A stretch of DNA of 64,000 bases from Mycolicibacterium komossense (GCF_025822605.1 NZ_JACKTY010000030.1:186001-250000), one strand, 5' to 3'. Numbered from the stretch's first letter, positions 48,254-56,735 are shown. Notes: generated from the sequence alone by a model not told the origin. Program-made: numbers and translations.

Positions 48254-49131
48254 CCGGTGTTGATCACCACGATGGGCTTGACGACGAGCTCGGCCGGGCG
48301 AGCGTTGACACCGGCGTAGCGCAGCCGCGCCTGCACGTACCAGTCCATCGACGAGTGCACGGCAGCCGCGGTGGGTGGCGCATCGGCAGGGAGCGGAATC
48401 GCGAACGGTAAGGTGACCGGCTTACCTGATTGCAGCGTAATTCGGTTGTCCAACTGGATGATTCGGCCCTCAAGGGAATTTCCTTCGGACGGATTCTTGG
48501 TCAGCGGGTGCGATGCTCGCCGCCGCTGCCAGCAGACCGCAAGATCGCCGTCGGGCAGGTCCACGGTGGGGGTGAGGAAGGCGCGTCCGTTGACGGCCTC
48601 CCCGGCCAGGAAAATCGTTGTGGGCAGGACGATATCGATCACTGTCTCGGCCGCGCCGGACACCACCTCGACCGGCTCGTCGAGGCCGTCGAAGTCGAAC
48701 ACATCGTTGCGCCCGATCCGGACGGTGAACTCGCCGTGGGCGTCGATATCGTGCCCGCCCCGCTCGACGATGAGCCGCGCGGACCACCGGGCGATCTCTT
48801 TTGACGATGCCGGCGCCCATGACGGAACCCGGAATGTCCACGAACCGCCGGTGAATTCAGACGTCGGGACGGGCAGATCGACCGTGCTGACGCAGACCCA
48901 TTCGTCGGTGCTGCGGTCGCCGGGGTCGGTGATGCCGACCTCGCCCACGGCCGACAAGACCTCGCTGCCCCTGGCCGCGGCGGAGTCGGATTTACCGGCC
49001 CAGTCCTGGTCGAAGAAGTTGGTGTAACCCCATTCGAGGCGTGCCGCGGTCACCGTGCGCACGGGTGTGCTGGTGGTCACGGTGGCGGTGACCGTGGCGC
49101 GCGGGACGACCGCGACCGGTGACACCGTCAC
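48250..49131 (-). CDS. Uncharacterised beta-rich protein (possibly arrestin/Spo0M-like)
   Basis: 293 residues from GTG 49131. The sequence is rich in Val, Thr and alternating hydrophobic residues, without signal peptide or helix (VTVSPVAVVPRATVTATVTT, IDIVLPTTIFLAGEAVNGRAF, ITLQSGKPVTLPFAIPLPAD). The layout recalls the double beta-sandwich of arrestin-like and Spo0M proteins, but this is a guess. An upstream in-frame CTG at 49158 has a much better ribosome binding site (GAGGAGA). The stop overlaps the convergent AroE-like gene by four bases. Confidence 0.65.
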   Translation of the reverse strand: MTVSPVAVVPRATVTATVTTSTPVRTVTAARLEWGYTNFFDQDWAGKSDSAAARGSEVLSAVGEVGITDPGDRSTDEWVCVSTVDLPVPTSEFTGGSWTFRVPSWAPASSKEIARWSARLIVERGGHDIDAHGEFTVRIGRNDVFDFDGLDEPVEVVSGAAETVIDIVLPTTIFLAGEAVNGRAFLTPTVDLPDGDLAVCWQRRRASHPLTKNPSEGNSLEGRIIQLDNRITLQSGKPVTLPFAIPLPADAPPTAAAVHSSMDWYVQARLRYAGVNARPAELVVKPIVVINTG

Positions 49132-49238
49132 CTCGACGTCGGGGGAGCGGTTGAACAGTCTGTCTCCTCACAGGCGTGGGTCTGTCATGCCGGCCGCCAC
49201 CGCTATATCGGCGCTGACAGTGGGCGAGGCGGATCCGA

Positions 49239-49946
49239 TCAGGGCGTGATCGTGGTCTTCTCGTTGATGATGTTCATCGCGTTGTTGAGGATGCCCGCTT
49301 CGGACTCGTCGGAGAAGCCGTTGAGCTGCAGCACGTAGACGGCATTGTCGGCCGGGATCACGACGGTCTTCTGCGAGATCATGCCCTGCTTGCCGTTCTG
49401 GTTGTAGGTGCCGGCGAGTTCGACCGAGTTGAAGCCGGACAGCTGAGACGGCTCGCCCTGGTTGTCACCGGTGAAGCCGGGCAGGTTGTTGAGCTCACCC
49501 GGTGCGTACTTCAAGATCTCTGCGGGATCGACATTGCCCGTCAACTTGGACAGCAGCGCGAGGACGCGGGGTGGATTGGTCGGTACGGCGGTCTTGGCGT
49601 AGACGATCGCGCCGTAGGTACCCTCCGGGAGCGCACCCTGCTTGGGCTGCCAGTCCGGGGGCAACGGCACGTTGATGTTCGGGCCCGGATCGCCGCGCTG
49701 CATGCTGGTTTCGGTGATGTTGTTGTCTTTGACGTAGTCGGCGATCGTCTTGTTGGTCCCGGGAGTGGGCGCCGCACTGGTCGCCGATGCCTCGGCCGAA
49801 GTCGTCTCGGACGATGACGCCACCGCCGAGGTGGAGCCGGAGCCGGACGACGCGGTGGTCTTGCTGTCCGAGCCACAGCCCGCGAGCGCGAGGCTCAGCG
49901 CGAGGACGGCGACTCCCGCGCCGCTGGCGGCATTCAGTCTTTTCAT
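49239..49946 (-). CDS. LpqN/LpqT-family lipoprotein
   Basis: 235 residues. The N-terminus is a lipoprotein signal (LNAASGAGVAVLALSLALAG) with lipobox LALAGC at Cys23, so it is lipid-anchored outside the membrane. A Ser/Thr/Ala linker (24-65) is followed by the Lpp-LpqN domain (IADYVKDNNITET, VPLPPDWQPKQ, YAKTAVPTNPPRVLALLSKL, and C-terminal VYVLQLNGFSDESEAGILNNAM). Family members bind wall lipids or interact with host factors; the ligand here is not known. Confidence 0.9.
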   Translation of the reverse strand: MKRLNAASGAGVAVLALSLALAGCGSDSKTTASSGSGSTSAVASSSETTSAEASATSAAPTPGTNKTIADYVKDNNITETSMQRGDPGPNINVPLPPDWQPKQGALPEGTYGAIVYAKTAVPTNPPRVLALLSKLTGNVDPAEILKYAPGELNNLPGFTGDNQGEPSQLSGFNSVELAGTYNQNGKQGMISQKTVVIPADNAVYVLQLNGFSDESEAGILNNAMNIINEKTTITP

Positions 49947-50111
49947 CGAGCGCTGTCTCCTTAGAAGAAAAGGCGATATCTGTCGCGCAGCCTACGGTCG
50001 GCAAACGCCCAACGGAAGTCCAACCGCACCTGCAGGACAGTGGTGTCCCATCGGAAACCAATAAGTAGCGTGCCGCGATTAGGCGGCCACCTCCGCGGGT
50101 AGCGTGAATGT

Positions 50112-50591
50112 ATGCGCGTGCCTACCTTGATCGGAACTGCTCTAGCCACCGCGAGTGCTGCGGTGATCGGAAGTGTGGCGAGTAAAGCGGGTGTCGAAAC
50201 CTGGTACCCGACAGTGAAAAAGCCCAGCTACGTTCCGCCGAACGCTGTTTTCCCAGTGGCATGGACCAGCCTCTACGCCGATATCGCTGTCACCTCTGCC
50301 GCCACGATCGACCGGCTGCAGGCCGAGGGCGACGATTCGAAGACCCGTGCCTATGTCGCGGCGCTGGGCACGAACCTAGTCCTAAACGCCGGCTGGAGCT
50401 GGCTGTTTTTCAAGAAGCACAAACTCGGCGCGTCGGCCCTGGCAGCCGCCGGGCTGGCCGTCAGTAGCGCTGATTTGGCCCGGCGGACCGCGCAAGTGAA
50501 CCCGAAGGCGGGGCTGGCGTTGGCGCCGTATCCGCTCTGGTGCAGTTTCGCGACGTTGATGTCCGCCGACATCTGGCGCCTCAACAGGTAG
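50112..50591 (+). CDS. TspO/MBR-family membrane protein
   Basis: 159 residues with five hydrophobic segments. The family motif ETWYPTVKKPSYVPPNAVFPVAW near the N-terminus is typical, shown here in parts. TspO proteins bind tetrapyrroles and cholesterol-like ligands and are stress-related. A TAGCGT -10 lies just 6 bases upstream of the ATG, so the mRNA is probably leaderless. The shorter second half fits actinobacterial members. Confidence 0.88.
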   Translation: MRVPTLIGTALATASAAVIGSVASKAGVETWYPTVKKPSYVPPNAVFPVAWTSLYADIAVTSAATIDRLQAEGDDSKTRAYVAALGTNLVLNAGWSWLFFKKHKLGASALAAAGLAVSSADLARRTAQVNPKAGLALAPYPLWCSFATLMSADIWRLNR

Positions 50592-50598
50592 CTCTGCG

Positions 50599-51570
50599 TC
50601 AGAACGTCACGTGGGCGGCCGAGAATCGGGTGGTGACGTCGCCGATCATCGTCCAGTCGTAGGGATCGACGGCCACCGGATCGCCGCCTGGTGCAAGATT
50701 CAACCCGTCGAACTCCACCCAGATGGTGTTCGGGCTGGTGGTCAGCTCGAAGTAGTAGACGCGGTTGGTCAGATCCGACACCGTGCGGTATTCGGTGTTA
50801 TAGACGCCGAATTCGCCGTACGGCGCGCCGAACGGCACCGACACGTTGCGCATCACCGCCATCACGGCGGCCACCGCCTGGCGTTCGTTCTCCGGCGTGG
50901 GCAACAGCGCGGAATAGTAGGCCGCGCGTTGGAAACGGTCGACGGGATTGACGTTGCCCGGTAGGGGCATGTTCCGGTCGGGTTGCGAAAAGTCCTGCTT
51001 GGAAAGCAGTTCGAGTTGTTCGTCGTAGGTTGGGTCGTTCGTCATCAGGGTGAACTCGCGGCCGTGGTGGACGACCTGTTTACCGTCGACGAACTCGATG
51101 ATCGCCGAATCGCCACTGCTGTCTTCCAGGGCGACGTGCAGGGTCGCTTGATGGCCACGGGCGGACACCATCACCACGTCGACATCGGCCATCAGGGCCA
51201 CTGCCTCAGCGACGGTGGCTGCCTGGTCCAGCAGGTATTGCACCCATAATCCGCCGTGCAATCCGGGCTTGGAGGTGTCGCGCGGCCCGAAGTCCGTCGA
51301 CTGCAGATATAGGCCGTGGGCGGCCAGCCCCTTCTCGTTGAAGCCGTCGATTCCGCCGAGGCCGTAGACGCTGGTGACCAGCGTGGCGTAGCGGCTGATC
51401 CAGCGCAGCGGGTTGTCGCCGACGACGTTCGTGCCGGCCAGGTCTCCGCCGTTGCGGGAGCGGCCGCTGGGCGAGGCGACGATCAGCGGGTCGGTGGATT
51501 CGGGCCAGTCCATGCTCCGGCCGGAGAGCGTGGCGAGATCGTTGGTATTCCAGAGGATTCGGGTGCACAC
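50599..51570 (-). CDS. Choloylglycine-hydrolase-family Ntn amidase
   Basis: 323 residues from GTG 51570, chosen because it puts Cys at position 2 (MCTRILW), which must become the free N-terminal nucleophile after Met removal. An in-frame TTG three codons upstream would bury it. Other signature residues are Arg and Asp in SGRSMDW, Asn in DGFNEKGLAAH, and Asn in FTLMTNDPTYD. Relatives are bile-salt hydrolases, penicillin V acylases and AHL acylases. There is no signal peptide, unlike many Gram-negative members. The substrate is unknown. Confidence 0.9.
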   Translation of the reverse strand: MCTRILWNTNDLATLSGRSMDWPESTDPLIVASPSGRSRNGGDLAGTNVVGDNPLRWISRYATLVTSVYGLGGIDGFNEKGLAAHGLYLQSTDFGPRDTSKPGLHGGLWVQYLLDQAATVAEAVALMADVDVVMVSARGHQATLHVALEDSSGDSAIIEFVDGKQVVHHGREFTLMTNDPTYDEQLELLSKQDFSQPDRNMPLPGNVNPVDRFQRAAYYSALLPTPENERQAVAAVMAVMRNVSVPFGAPYGEFGVYNTEYRTVSDLTNRVYYFELTTSPNTIWVEFDGLNLAPGGDPVAVDPYDWTMIGDVTTRFSAAHVTF

Positions 51571-51587
51571 AGCTCTCAAACATAGGG

Positions 51588-51614
51588 AAGGGGCGCCCGA
51601 TCCGGGCGCCCCTT
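51588..51614. terminator. Hairpin between the small secreted protein gene and the amidase gene
   Basis: AAGGGGCGCCCG pairs with CGGGCGCCCCTT around ATC. It lies 20 bases after the stop of the upstream minus-strand gene and 18 bases before the amidase start, so it separates two transcription units or attenuates the second. Confidence 0.7.
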
Positions 51615-51633
51615 TACCGAACTGTGTTGCTAC

Positions 51634-51891
51634 TCAGCAGTGTGCCGTCAGATATGCCGGCTGCAGCACAACGTTGTTGAGGCGGATATCCGTGGTGCGG
51701 TTCGGCTTGGTCGAATCGACGGTGCACAACTCCAGCTGCGCGCCGCGGTTCTTGTTCAAGACCGACTGGTAACCACTGCTCTGTAGTGCCGACCCGGCGC
51801 CCGCCGGGGCGGCCACCGCCTGCGCCGCGGTTCCGGCGGCCAATCCGAGCAGGCTGCCCGCCACTGCGCTAGCAAATATCAACTTCTTCAT
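51634..51891 (-). CDS. Small secreted two-cysteine protein
   Basis: 85 residues. Residues 1-28 form a signal peptide (KLIFASAVAGSLLGLAAGTA, cleavage near AVA-AP). The mature chain of about 57 residues has two Cys (ELCTVD and the last residue TAHC) that could form one disulfide. It contains SALQSSGYQSVLNKNRG and RTTDIRLNNVVLQPAYL. No family is recognised; it looks like one of the small exported proteins of mycobacteria. Confidence 0.75.
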   Translation of the reverse strand: MKKLIFASAVAGSLLGLAAGTAAQAVAAPAGAGSALQSSGYQSVLNKNRGAQLELCTVDSTKPNRTTDIRLNNVVLQPAYLTAHC

Positions 51892-52197
51892 CTTGGTCCC
51901 TCCGACCTTCTCTCTCCCATCGCCCGTCCTGCGGCGCCGCAGGACCTGGGACCCGCGTGTTTACCTGCGGTTTACATGGCTCGTTTGGTGTAACGCGGCA
52001 GGTAATGAGTTTTCTTCCGGCTGATCACAAATTCTTCTGTGCGTTTTCTTCTGAAGGTCTCAGGTTCGGGCGGCCGCGTTGTAGGCTGCGTCACAGTTTC
52101 GCTGTGACGACTGTGATGGCGATTACAGCAACGAAGATCAGCACGTGGTCCGGGAAGGCCTCCCCGTTTACGGGCCGGTCTGTGATATCAACGGGCC
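51892..52197. other. 306-bp divergent intergenic region
   Basis: It lies between the small secreted protein and lipoprotein genes. It contains an AT-rich stretch (52000-52060) likely to hold promoters and a hairpin CGTCACAG-TTTCG-CTGTGACG (52089-52109). No gene is supported. Confidence 0.5.
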
Positions 52198-52890
52198 GTG
52201 GGGCGACTGGCGCTCAGCCTGATGGTGGTCGTGCTGGCGGCTGGGTGTGGCCAGCCCCAACGTCCCGCGTCCCCGCCGGCATCGACGCCGGTTGGTACGG
52301 CCGCCGTGGGGCCCGCCGGACCCGTGGACCCCGAGCGGATCAAGCGGGTGCGCGGCGACCTGCCGCCCGGTTACGAGGTGACCGATATCTCCGGGCCGGC
52401 AGCGCTGTCGGGTTTGTGGGGGTTCCGGGCCGGTTGGACCGCCGACCCACCCCACTGCGCGGGATTGGTGGATCCCGTTGCCGCGCCTGCGGAAATCCAG
52501 ACGGAGCGTGGGCTTTCCGGGTCGGGTCCCGGCGGCATCGTCTATGTCGCCGTCGTGGCGGCGCTCCCGGGAACGCTTGCCCTCGACCCCGCCCTCGCTG
52601 TCGATTGCAGTCAGTTCACGATGGCGTACGGCCGGTCGACGGCCTCGGTCCATCTGGTCGACGCCCCGCCCATCGCCGACGCCGCGACCGTCGGCATGAC
52701 CACCGCGATCAGCACGGTGGTCGAATCGGGCAACGAAACGGATTCGCAGGCGCAAACGTTCACCGCCTATGCCGATGACCACTTCGTATTCGTGACATTG
52801 GTGACGGACCCGGGATCGCCCAACCCGCCCTTGCCGCCGGAGTTCGGCGCCGGCCTGTTGGTGAAGACGGTCTCGGCGTTGCGCAGGTAG
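52198..52890 (+). CDS. DUF5642-like lipoprotein (Rv0999-like position)
   Basis: 230 residues from GTG 52198. A short signal (RLALSLMVVVLAAG) ends in lipobox VLAAGC, giving a lipid-anchored protein. A Pro/Ala/Thr linker is followed by a domain with VDPERIKRVRGDLPPGYEVTD and two Cys (PPHCAGLVDP, ALAVDCSQF). The next lipoprotein gene starts 12 bases later and shows the same layout, suggesting duplicated paralogues. The function is unknown. Confidence 0.85.
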   Translation: MGRLALSLMVVVLAAGCGQPQRPASPPASTPVGTAAVGPAGPVDPERIKRVRGDLPPGYEVTDISGPAALSGLWGFRAGWTADPPHCAGLVDPVAAPAEIQTERGLSGSGPGGIVYVAVVAALPGTLALDPALAVDCSQFTMAYGRSTASVHLVDAPPIADAATVGMTTAISTVVESGNETDSQAQTFTAYADDHFVFVTLVTDPGSPNPPLPPEFGAGLLVKTVSALRR

Positions 52891-52901
52891 ATTAGCCCCC
52901 G

Positions 52902-53561
52902 ATGTTCAACACCAGGGCGCTGTACGCGCTAACCTGCGCCGGCCTGTTGGCCGCCTGCTCTGCCAATCAACCGTCGGGACCGAAGGCGGACATCGCCAAG
53001 GTGGCCGACGTGAAATCGTCGTTTGGTCAGGATTTCAAGGTGACCGACGTGCCGACTACGGGGATCGACCCGAAGCTGCTGGCCGGCCAGAAGCTGCCCG
53101 ACGGGCTCAGATTCGACCCGGCCGACTGTGCGAAGTTCGCCGCCGGCCAGGCCATGCCCGCGGACCTCAAGGGCAACATGGCGGCCGTCGGTGCCGAAGG
53201 TGCCGGTAACCGCTTCATCACCATCGCGATGGAAACCTCCGAGCCGGTGCCCGTCGTCGACCCGGGGGCAGGCTGCCAGAAGGTCGGCTTCACCGGAGGT
53301 GCCCTGCGCGGCGCGGTGGAAGTAGTCCCGGCGCCGCAGATCCCGGACGTGCAGACCCAGGGTGTGCACCGCATCCTGCAGACCACGATCAACGGCAAAC
53401 CGCAGCTCGGGGAGATTTACAGCTACCTCGCGCACTTCGGCGATTACCAGGTGATCGTCACCGCCAACCCACTGGTGGACGGCGACAAGCCCGTCGTGCC
53501 GGTGGATACCAAACGTGCGGAGGCCCTGCTGACCGCGGCGGTGGCCGCCATCAAGAGTTGA
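52902..53561 (+). CDS. DUF5642-like lipoprotein, paralogue of the upstream gene
   Basis: 219 residues. The signal peptide (NTRALYALTCAGLLAA) ends in lipobox LLAACS. The domain contains IAKVADVKSSFGQDFKVTD, DPADCAKFAAGQAMP and GAGCQKVGF, with the paired-Cys pattern of its neighbour, and a C-terminal VPVDTKRAEALLTAAVAAI. It is in one operon with the gene before it. No enzymatic residues are seen. It probably binds a ligand or the wall. Confidence 0.85.
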   Translation: MFNTRALYALTCAGLLAACSANQPSGPKADIAKVADVKSSFGQDFKVTDVPTTGIDPKLLAGQKLPDGLRFDPADCAKFAAGQAMPADLKGNMAAVGAEGAGNRFITIAMETSEPVPVVDPGAGCQKVGFTGGALRGAVEVVPAPQIPDVQTQGVHRILQTTINGKPQLGEIYSYLAHFGDYQVIVTANPLVDGDKPVVPVDTKRAEALLTAAVAAIKS

Positions 53562-53564
53562 TCA

Positions 53565-54182
53565 TCACCGCACATCACGCGGTCGAAACTGGATGCTGAT
53601 GCGTGGCCCGGTCGGCCTGCTGGTTTTCGGGATCGAATGCTCCCAGGTGCGTTGGCAGGACCCGCCCATCACCAGCAGATCCCCGTGGCCGTGCTTGATC
53701 CGCAGCGACGGCCCGCCGCCGCGTGGTCGTAGCGCGAACGTTCGGGTGGAACCCAGCCCGACGATGGCCACCATGGTGTCCTCGGTGCTGCTGCGCCCGA
53801 TGTTGTCGCCGTGCCAGGCCACACTGTCGTTCCCGTCGCGGTAGAGGCAGAGCCCGGCAGTCGTGAACGGTTCGCCGAGTTCGCCGGCGTAGATATCGTT
53901 CAGCCGGCGCCGCAGCTGTTTGAGCGCGAGGTGCGGGGCCGGGTGGGTGAGAAGGTCGTGGAAGCTGACCAGGCGCGGGACGTCGAGCACCCGGTCGTAC
54001 ATCTGACGCCGCTCCGCCCGCCAGGGGATGACGCTGAGCAATTCGTCGAACAGCGTCTCGGCCCCGTCGAGCCAGCCGGCGCGCACGTCGATCCACGCGC
54101 CGTCCGTCAGCTGTCGACGTTCGGCGTGGTCGAACAGCGAACCCTGGACCGCCAGTGACACGTCCGCGAGTTTATCGCACAC
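53565..54182 (-). CDS. alkB: AlkB-type 2-oxoglutarate/Fe(II) dioxygenase (Rv1000c-like)
   Basis: 205 residues from GTG 54182. Iron ligands are His and Asp in AWHGDN and His in WEHSIPK; the 2-oxoglutarate Arg pair is in GPRISIQFRPR, and the substrate-side LYRDGND is present. AlkB enzymes remove alkyl groups from DNA or RNA bases. The gene starts 21 bases after the soxR stop on the same strand, so it is probably co-transcribed with soxR. The next gene is convergent with a 3-bp gap. Confidence 0.93.
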   Translation of the reverse strand: MCDKLADVSLAVQGSLFDHAERRQLTDGAWIDVRAGWLDGAETLFDELLSVIPWRAERRQMYDRVLDVPRLVSFHDLLTHPAPHLALKQLRRRLNDIYAGELGEPFTTAGLCLYRDGNDSVAWHGDNIGRSSTEDTMVAIVGLGSTRTFALRPRGGGPSLRIKHGHGDLLVMGGSCQRTWEHSIPKTSRPTGPRISIQFRPRDVR

Positions 54183-54203
54183 GCGTTCGATTTTCCTGAA
54201 GTC

Positions 54204-54635
54204 CTACAGGCGTGCGGCGCCGGGGCCCTTCTCGGCGAGCACATCGCCGGGGTTGGTCAGCGCGCAGCTTTTCAGGCTGAGGCAGCCGCAGCCGATGCAC
54301 TCTGAGAGGTTGTCCCGCAGGTGCTGCAGGTGCATGATCCGGTCGTCGAGGTCCTGGCGCCAGCCTGCCGACAGGCGCGCCCAGTCCTTGCTCGTCGGCG
54401 TGCGGTCGGCCGGCAGGGTGGCCAGTGCGTCGCGCACCCGGGCCAGGGGGATGCCGAGGCGCTGCGACATCCGGATGAAGGCCACGCGGCGCAGCGTCTC
54501 GCGGGTGTACCGGCGCTGGTTGCCCGCCGTACGACGGCTGGAGATCAGCCCTTCGCGTTCATAGAAGTGCAGTGCCGACACGGCGACGCCGGCGCGCTGC
54601 GCCAGGTCGCCGGGGGTCAATTCGAGTTCGTGCAT
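54204..54635 (-). CDS. soxR: SoxR-type redox-sensing MerR regulator
   Basis: 143 residues from ATG 54635; the longer frame runs into arcA antisense. The N-terminal MerR helix-turn-helix reads LTPGDLAQRAGVAVSALHFY, with the wing NQRRYTRETLRR. The [2Fe-2S] cluster ligands are Cys113, Cys116, Cys118 and Cys124 in CIGCGCLSLKSC, the SoxR signature. Oxidation of the cluster by redox-cycling compounds activates transcription. A near-perfect dyad lies upstream, between it and arcA. It is not at this position in M. tuberculosis. Confidence 0.95.
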   Translation of the reverse strand: MHELELTPGDLAQRAGVAVSALHFYEREGLISSRRTAGNQRRYTRETLRRVAFIRMSQRLGIPLARVRDALATLPADRTPTSKDWARLSAGWRQDLDDRIMHLQHLRDNLSECIGCGCLSLKSCALTNPGDVLAEKGPGAARL

Positions 54636-54638
54636 AAC

Positions 54639-54658
54639 ACCTAAACGGTAGTTGAGGT
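54639..54658. promoter_or_regulatory. SoxR box between soxR and arcA
   Basis: ACCTAAACGGTAGTTGAGGT is a 20-bp dyad with arms of 8 bases (ACCT-x-AAC / GTT-x-AGGT, one mismatch each), like the SoxR operator CCTNAA..TTNAGG. It lies 3 bases upstream of the soxR ATG and overlaps the first possible arcA GTG at 54657. Confidence 0.8.
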
Positions 54659-54683
54659 GGCTGTCCGCGATACGGTGCTCAGT

Positions 54684-55889
54684 GTGACTGGGATAGCGCT
54701 TGGCTCGAATTCCGAGGTAGGGACGTTGCGGGTGGTGATTCTGCATCGCCCCGGCGCTGAGTTGCAGCGGCTGACCCCGGGCAACAACGACAAGCTGTTG
54801 TTCGACGGCTTGCCCTGGGTGGCGCGGGCCCAGGAGGAGCACGACGCGTTCGCCGCGCTGCTGCGGTCCCGGGGTGTCGAGGTGCTGCTGCTGGCCGATC
54901 TGCTGACCGAGGCCCTGGCCAGCGGAGCGGCCAGGATGCACGGCATCTCCGCCGCTGTCGATGCGCGTCGGCTGGGTTTGCCTCTGGCGCAGGAGCTTTC
55001 GGCTTATCTGCGGACTCTGGCGGCCGTCCCGCTGGCGCGCATCCTGATGGCAGGCATGACGTTCAACGAGTTGCCGGTCGGCGGGGACCTCTCGCTGGTC
55101 CGGCGGATGCACCACGGGGCCGACTTCGTCATCGAGCCTCTACCGAACCTGCTGTTCACCCGCGACTCGTCGTTCTGGATCGGCCCGCGGGTGGCCATCA
55201 CGTCGCTGGCGCTGCCCGCGCGGATCCGCGAGACGTCGCTGACCGACCTGATCTACGCCCATCACCCGCGGTTCCTCGGGGTCCGGCGCGCGTACGAGTC
55301 CCGTTCGGCGCCAGTCGAGGGCGGTGACGTGCTGTTGCTGGCCCCGGGCGTGGTGGCCGTAGGGGTCGGTGAGCGGACCACCCCGGCCGGCGCCGAAGCC
55401 TTGGCTCGCAGCCTCTTCGATGACGGGCTGGCCCATACCGTGCTGGCCGTGCCGATCGCTCAGGAACGCGCGCAGATGCACCTCGACACCGTCTGCACCA
55501 TGGTGGACGTCGACGCGGTGGTGATGTATCCGAATATCGTGGACTCGTTGTCGGCGTTCACGATTCACCACACCGACAGCGGCGGCGTCACGATCGACCG
55601 CGCCGCGCCGTTCGTCGCTGCTGCGGCCGATGCGATGGGCATCGACAAATTGCGCGTCATCGACACCGGCCTCGATCCCGTCACCGCCGAACGCGAGCAG
55701 TGGGACGACGGTAACAACACTCTCGCGCTGGCTCCCGGTGTGGTTGTCGCCTACGAGCGCAACACGGAAACCAATGCCCGCCTTCGGGATTCGGGTATCG
55801 AGGTGTTGGCCATCTCGGCGTCCGAATTGGGCACCGGCCGCGGCGGGCCACGTTGTATGTCATGCCCGGTGGCTCGCGATCCGCTGTAG
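54684..55889 (+). CDS. arcA: Arginine deiminase
   Basis: 401 residues from GTG 54684, matching the 402 residues of M. tuberculosis ArcA; GTG 54657 would start inside the SoxR box. It hydrolyses arginine to citrulline and ammonia. The guanidino-modifying residues are present: Asp/Arg/His regions (LLFDGLPWVARAQEEH, FTRDSSFWIG, HLDTVCTMVDVD) and the C-terminal catalytic Cys in GPRCMSCP. No carbamate kinase or ornithine carbamoyltransferase follows, so it acts alone. Its last 30 bases overlap the convergent gene. Confidence 0.95.
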   Translation: MTGIALGSNSEVGTLRVVILHRPGAELQRLTPGNNDKLLFDGLPWVARAQEEHDAFAALLRSRGVEVLLLADLLTEALASGAARMHGISAAVDARRLGLPLAQELSAYLRTLAAVPLARILMAGMTFNELPVGGDLSLVRRMHHGADFVIEPLPNLLFTRDSSFWIGPRVAITSLALPARIRETSLTDLIYAHHPRFLGVRRAYESRSAPVEGGDVLLLAPGVVAVGVGERTTPAGAEALARSLFDDGLAHTVLAVPIAQERAQMHLDTVCTMVDVDAVVMYPNIVDSLSAFTIHHTDSGGVTIDRAAPFVAAAADAMGIDKLRVIDTGLDPVTAEREQWDDGNNTLALAPGVVVAYERNTETNARLRDSGIEVLAISASELGTGRGGPRCMSCPVARDPL

Positions 55890-56735
55890 TCGCATCGCCG
55901 CTCGCACTCTGCGCGCGCTGTCCTGGGCCAAGAAGTTGTCGTCCACGTGGACTTCGATCCAACCGTGGCGATGTACCGCATCCTCACGCAGAATCCGTTG
56001 TCGGACAGCGCTTCGTTCGGGGCGTTTGTCGGCGAAACCGACACCGACCCTCCATTGCGGCCAGCCGATCGCGATCACAACGCCAGACCAAACGTCGTCG
56101 CCCAAGAGGATGGCGGTCTCCGGACGTGGCAGCCCGGCGTCGATCAGCATCAAACGCAGCCGGGTGTACAGCGGCGAACCCCCACTGAAGTCCATCAGAC
56201 CGATTGCCGTGCGCGCTTGCTCGATTCCCCGCGCACCGCTGTAGCGGTCGACCAGTGCAGCGGTCTCGCCGGGGTCCACCTCGGTGGCCAGCGCCAATCG
56301 ATCCAGGGTGATCACTGCTTCGTCCCGCGGCAACCGTCGAGCGAGATCGAGTGCCGTTCGTGCGGGTGAAGTCAGCATCATTTCGCCGAAGCGGGACAGC
56401 TCGTCGTCGCCGATCCGCTCCTGCCGGACTGTCACGCCGGGCGGCGTCCGACGACGCTTGGCGATCAACTCGACGGCTGCTGCCCCGTCTTTTACCGACA
56501 CCCCGTGCAGGTTGGCAGCAGTCGCGCCGGCGATGATCCCGGAACGGCCCGACCACAGCCAGGCGCCTTGAGCCCTCGTGAGCAAGTCGATGCGGCTTCC
56601 GACAGGAACGTAGACGTCGGGATAGAGGGCGGTGTAGCGCCAGCGCAGCTGGCCACGCGTCAGCGCGCCTGTGTGAAGTGCTTCAGAGCCGATGATGGGC
56701 CACACGCCGATCACGCTGGCCTGACTTACAGACAC
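55860..56735 (-). CDS. Hypothetical protein, AbiEi/DUF559-like layout
   Basis: 291 residues. The N-terminal part (GALTRGQLRWRYTALYPDVYVPVG) resembles the winged-helix of AbiEi-type antitoxins common in mycobacteria; the middle has ARTALDLARRLPRDEAVITLDRLA; the C-terminal part (VVIAIGWPQWRVGVGFADKR) may be a reduced endonuclease-like fold in which a catalytic triad is not obvious. No partner toxin gene is adjacent. The stop overlaps arcA by 30 bp. Confidence 0.75.
   Translation of the reverse strand: MSVSQASVIGVWPIIGSEALHTGALTRGQLRWRYTALYPDVYVPVGSRIDLLTRAQGAWLWSGRSGIIAGATAANLHGVSVKDGAAAVELIAKRRRTPPGVTVRQERIGDDELSRFGEMMLTSPARTALDLARRLPRDEAVITLDRLALATEVDPGETAALVDRYSGARGIEQARTAIGLMDFSGGSPLYTRLRLMLIDAGLPRPETAILLGDDVWSGVVIAIGWPQWRVGVGFADKRPERSAVRQRILREDAVHRHGWIEVHVDDNFLAQDSARRVRAAMRLQRIASHRA

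Noticed and set aside
52089..52109. CRP-like site in CGTCACAG..CTGTGACG
   Set aside because: The half-sites are in the inverted order (TCACA..TGTGA), so it is a hairpin rather than a CRP box.
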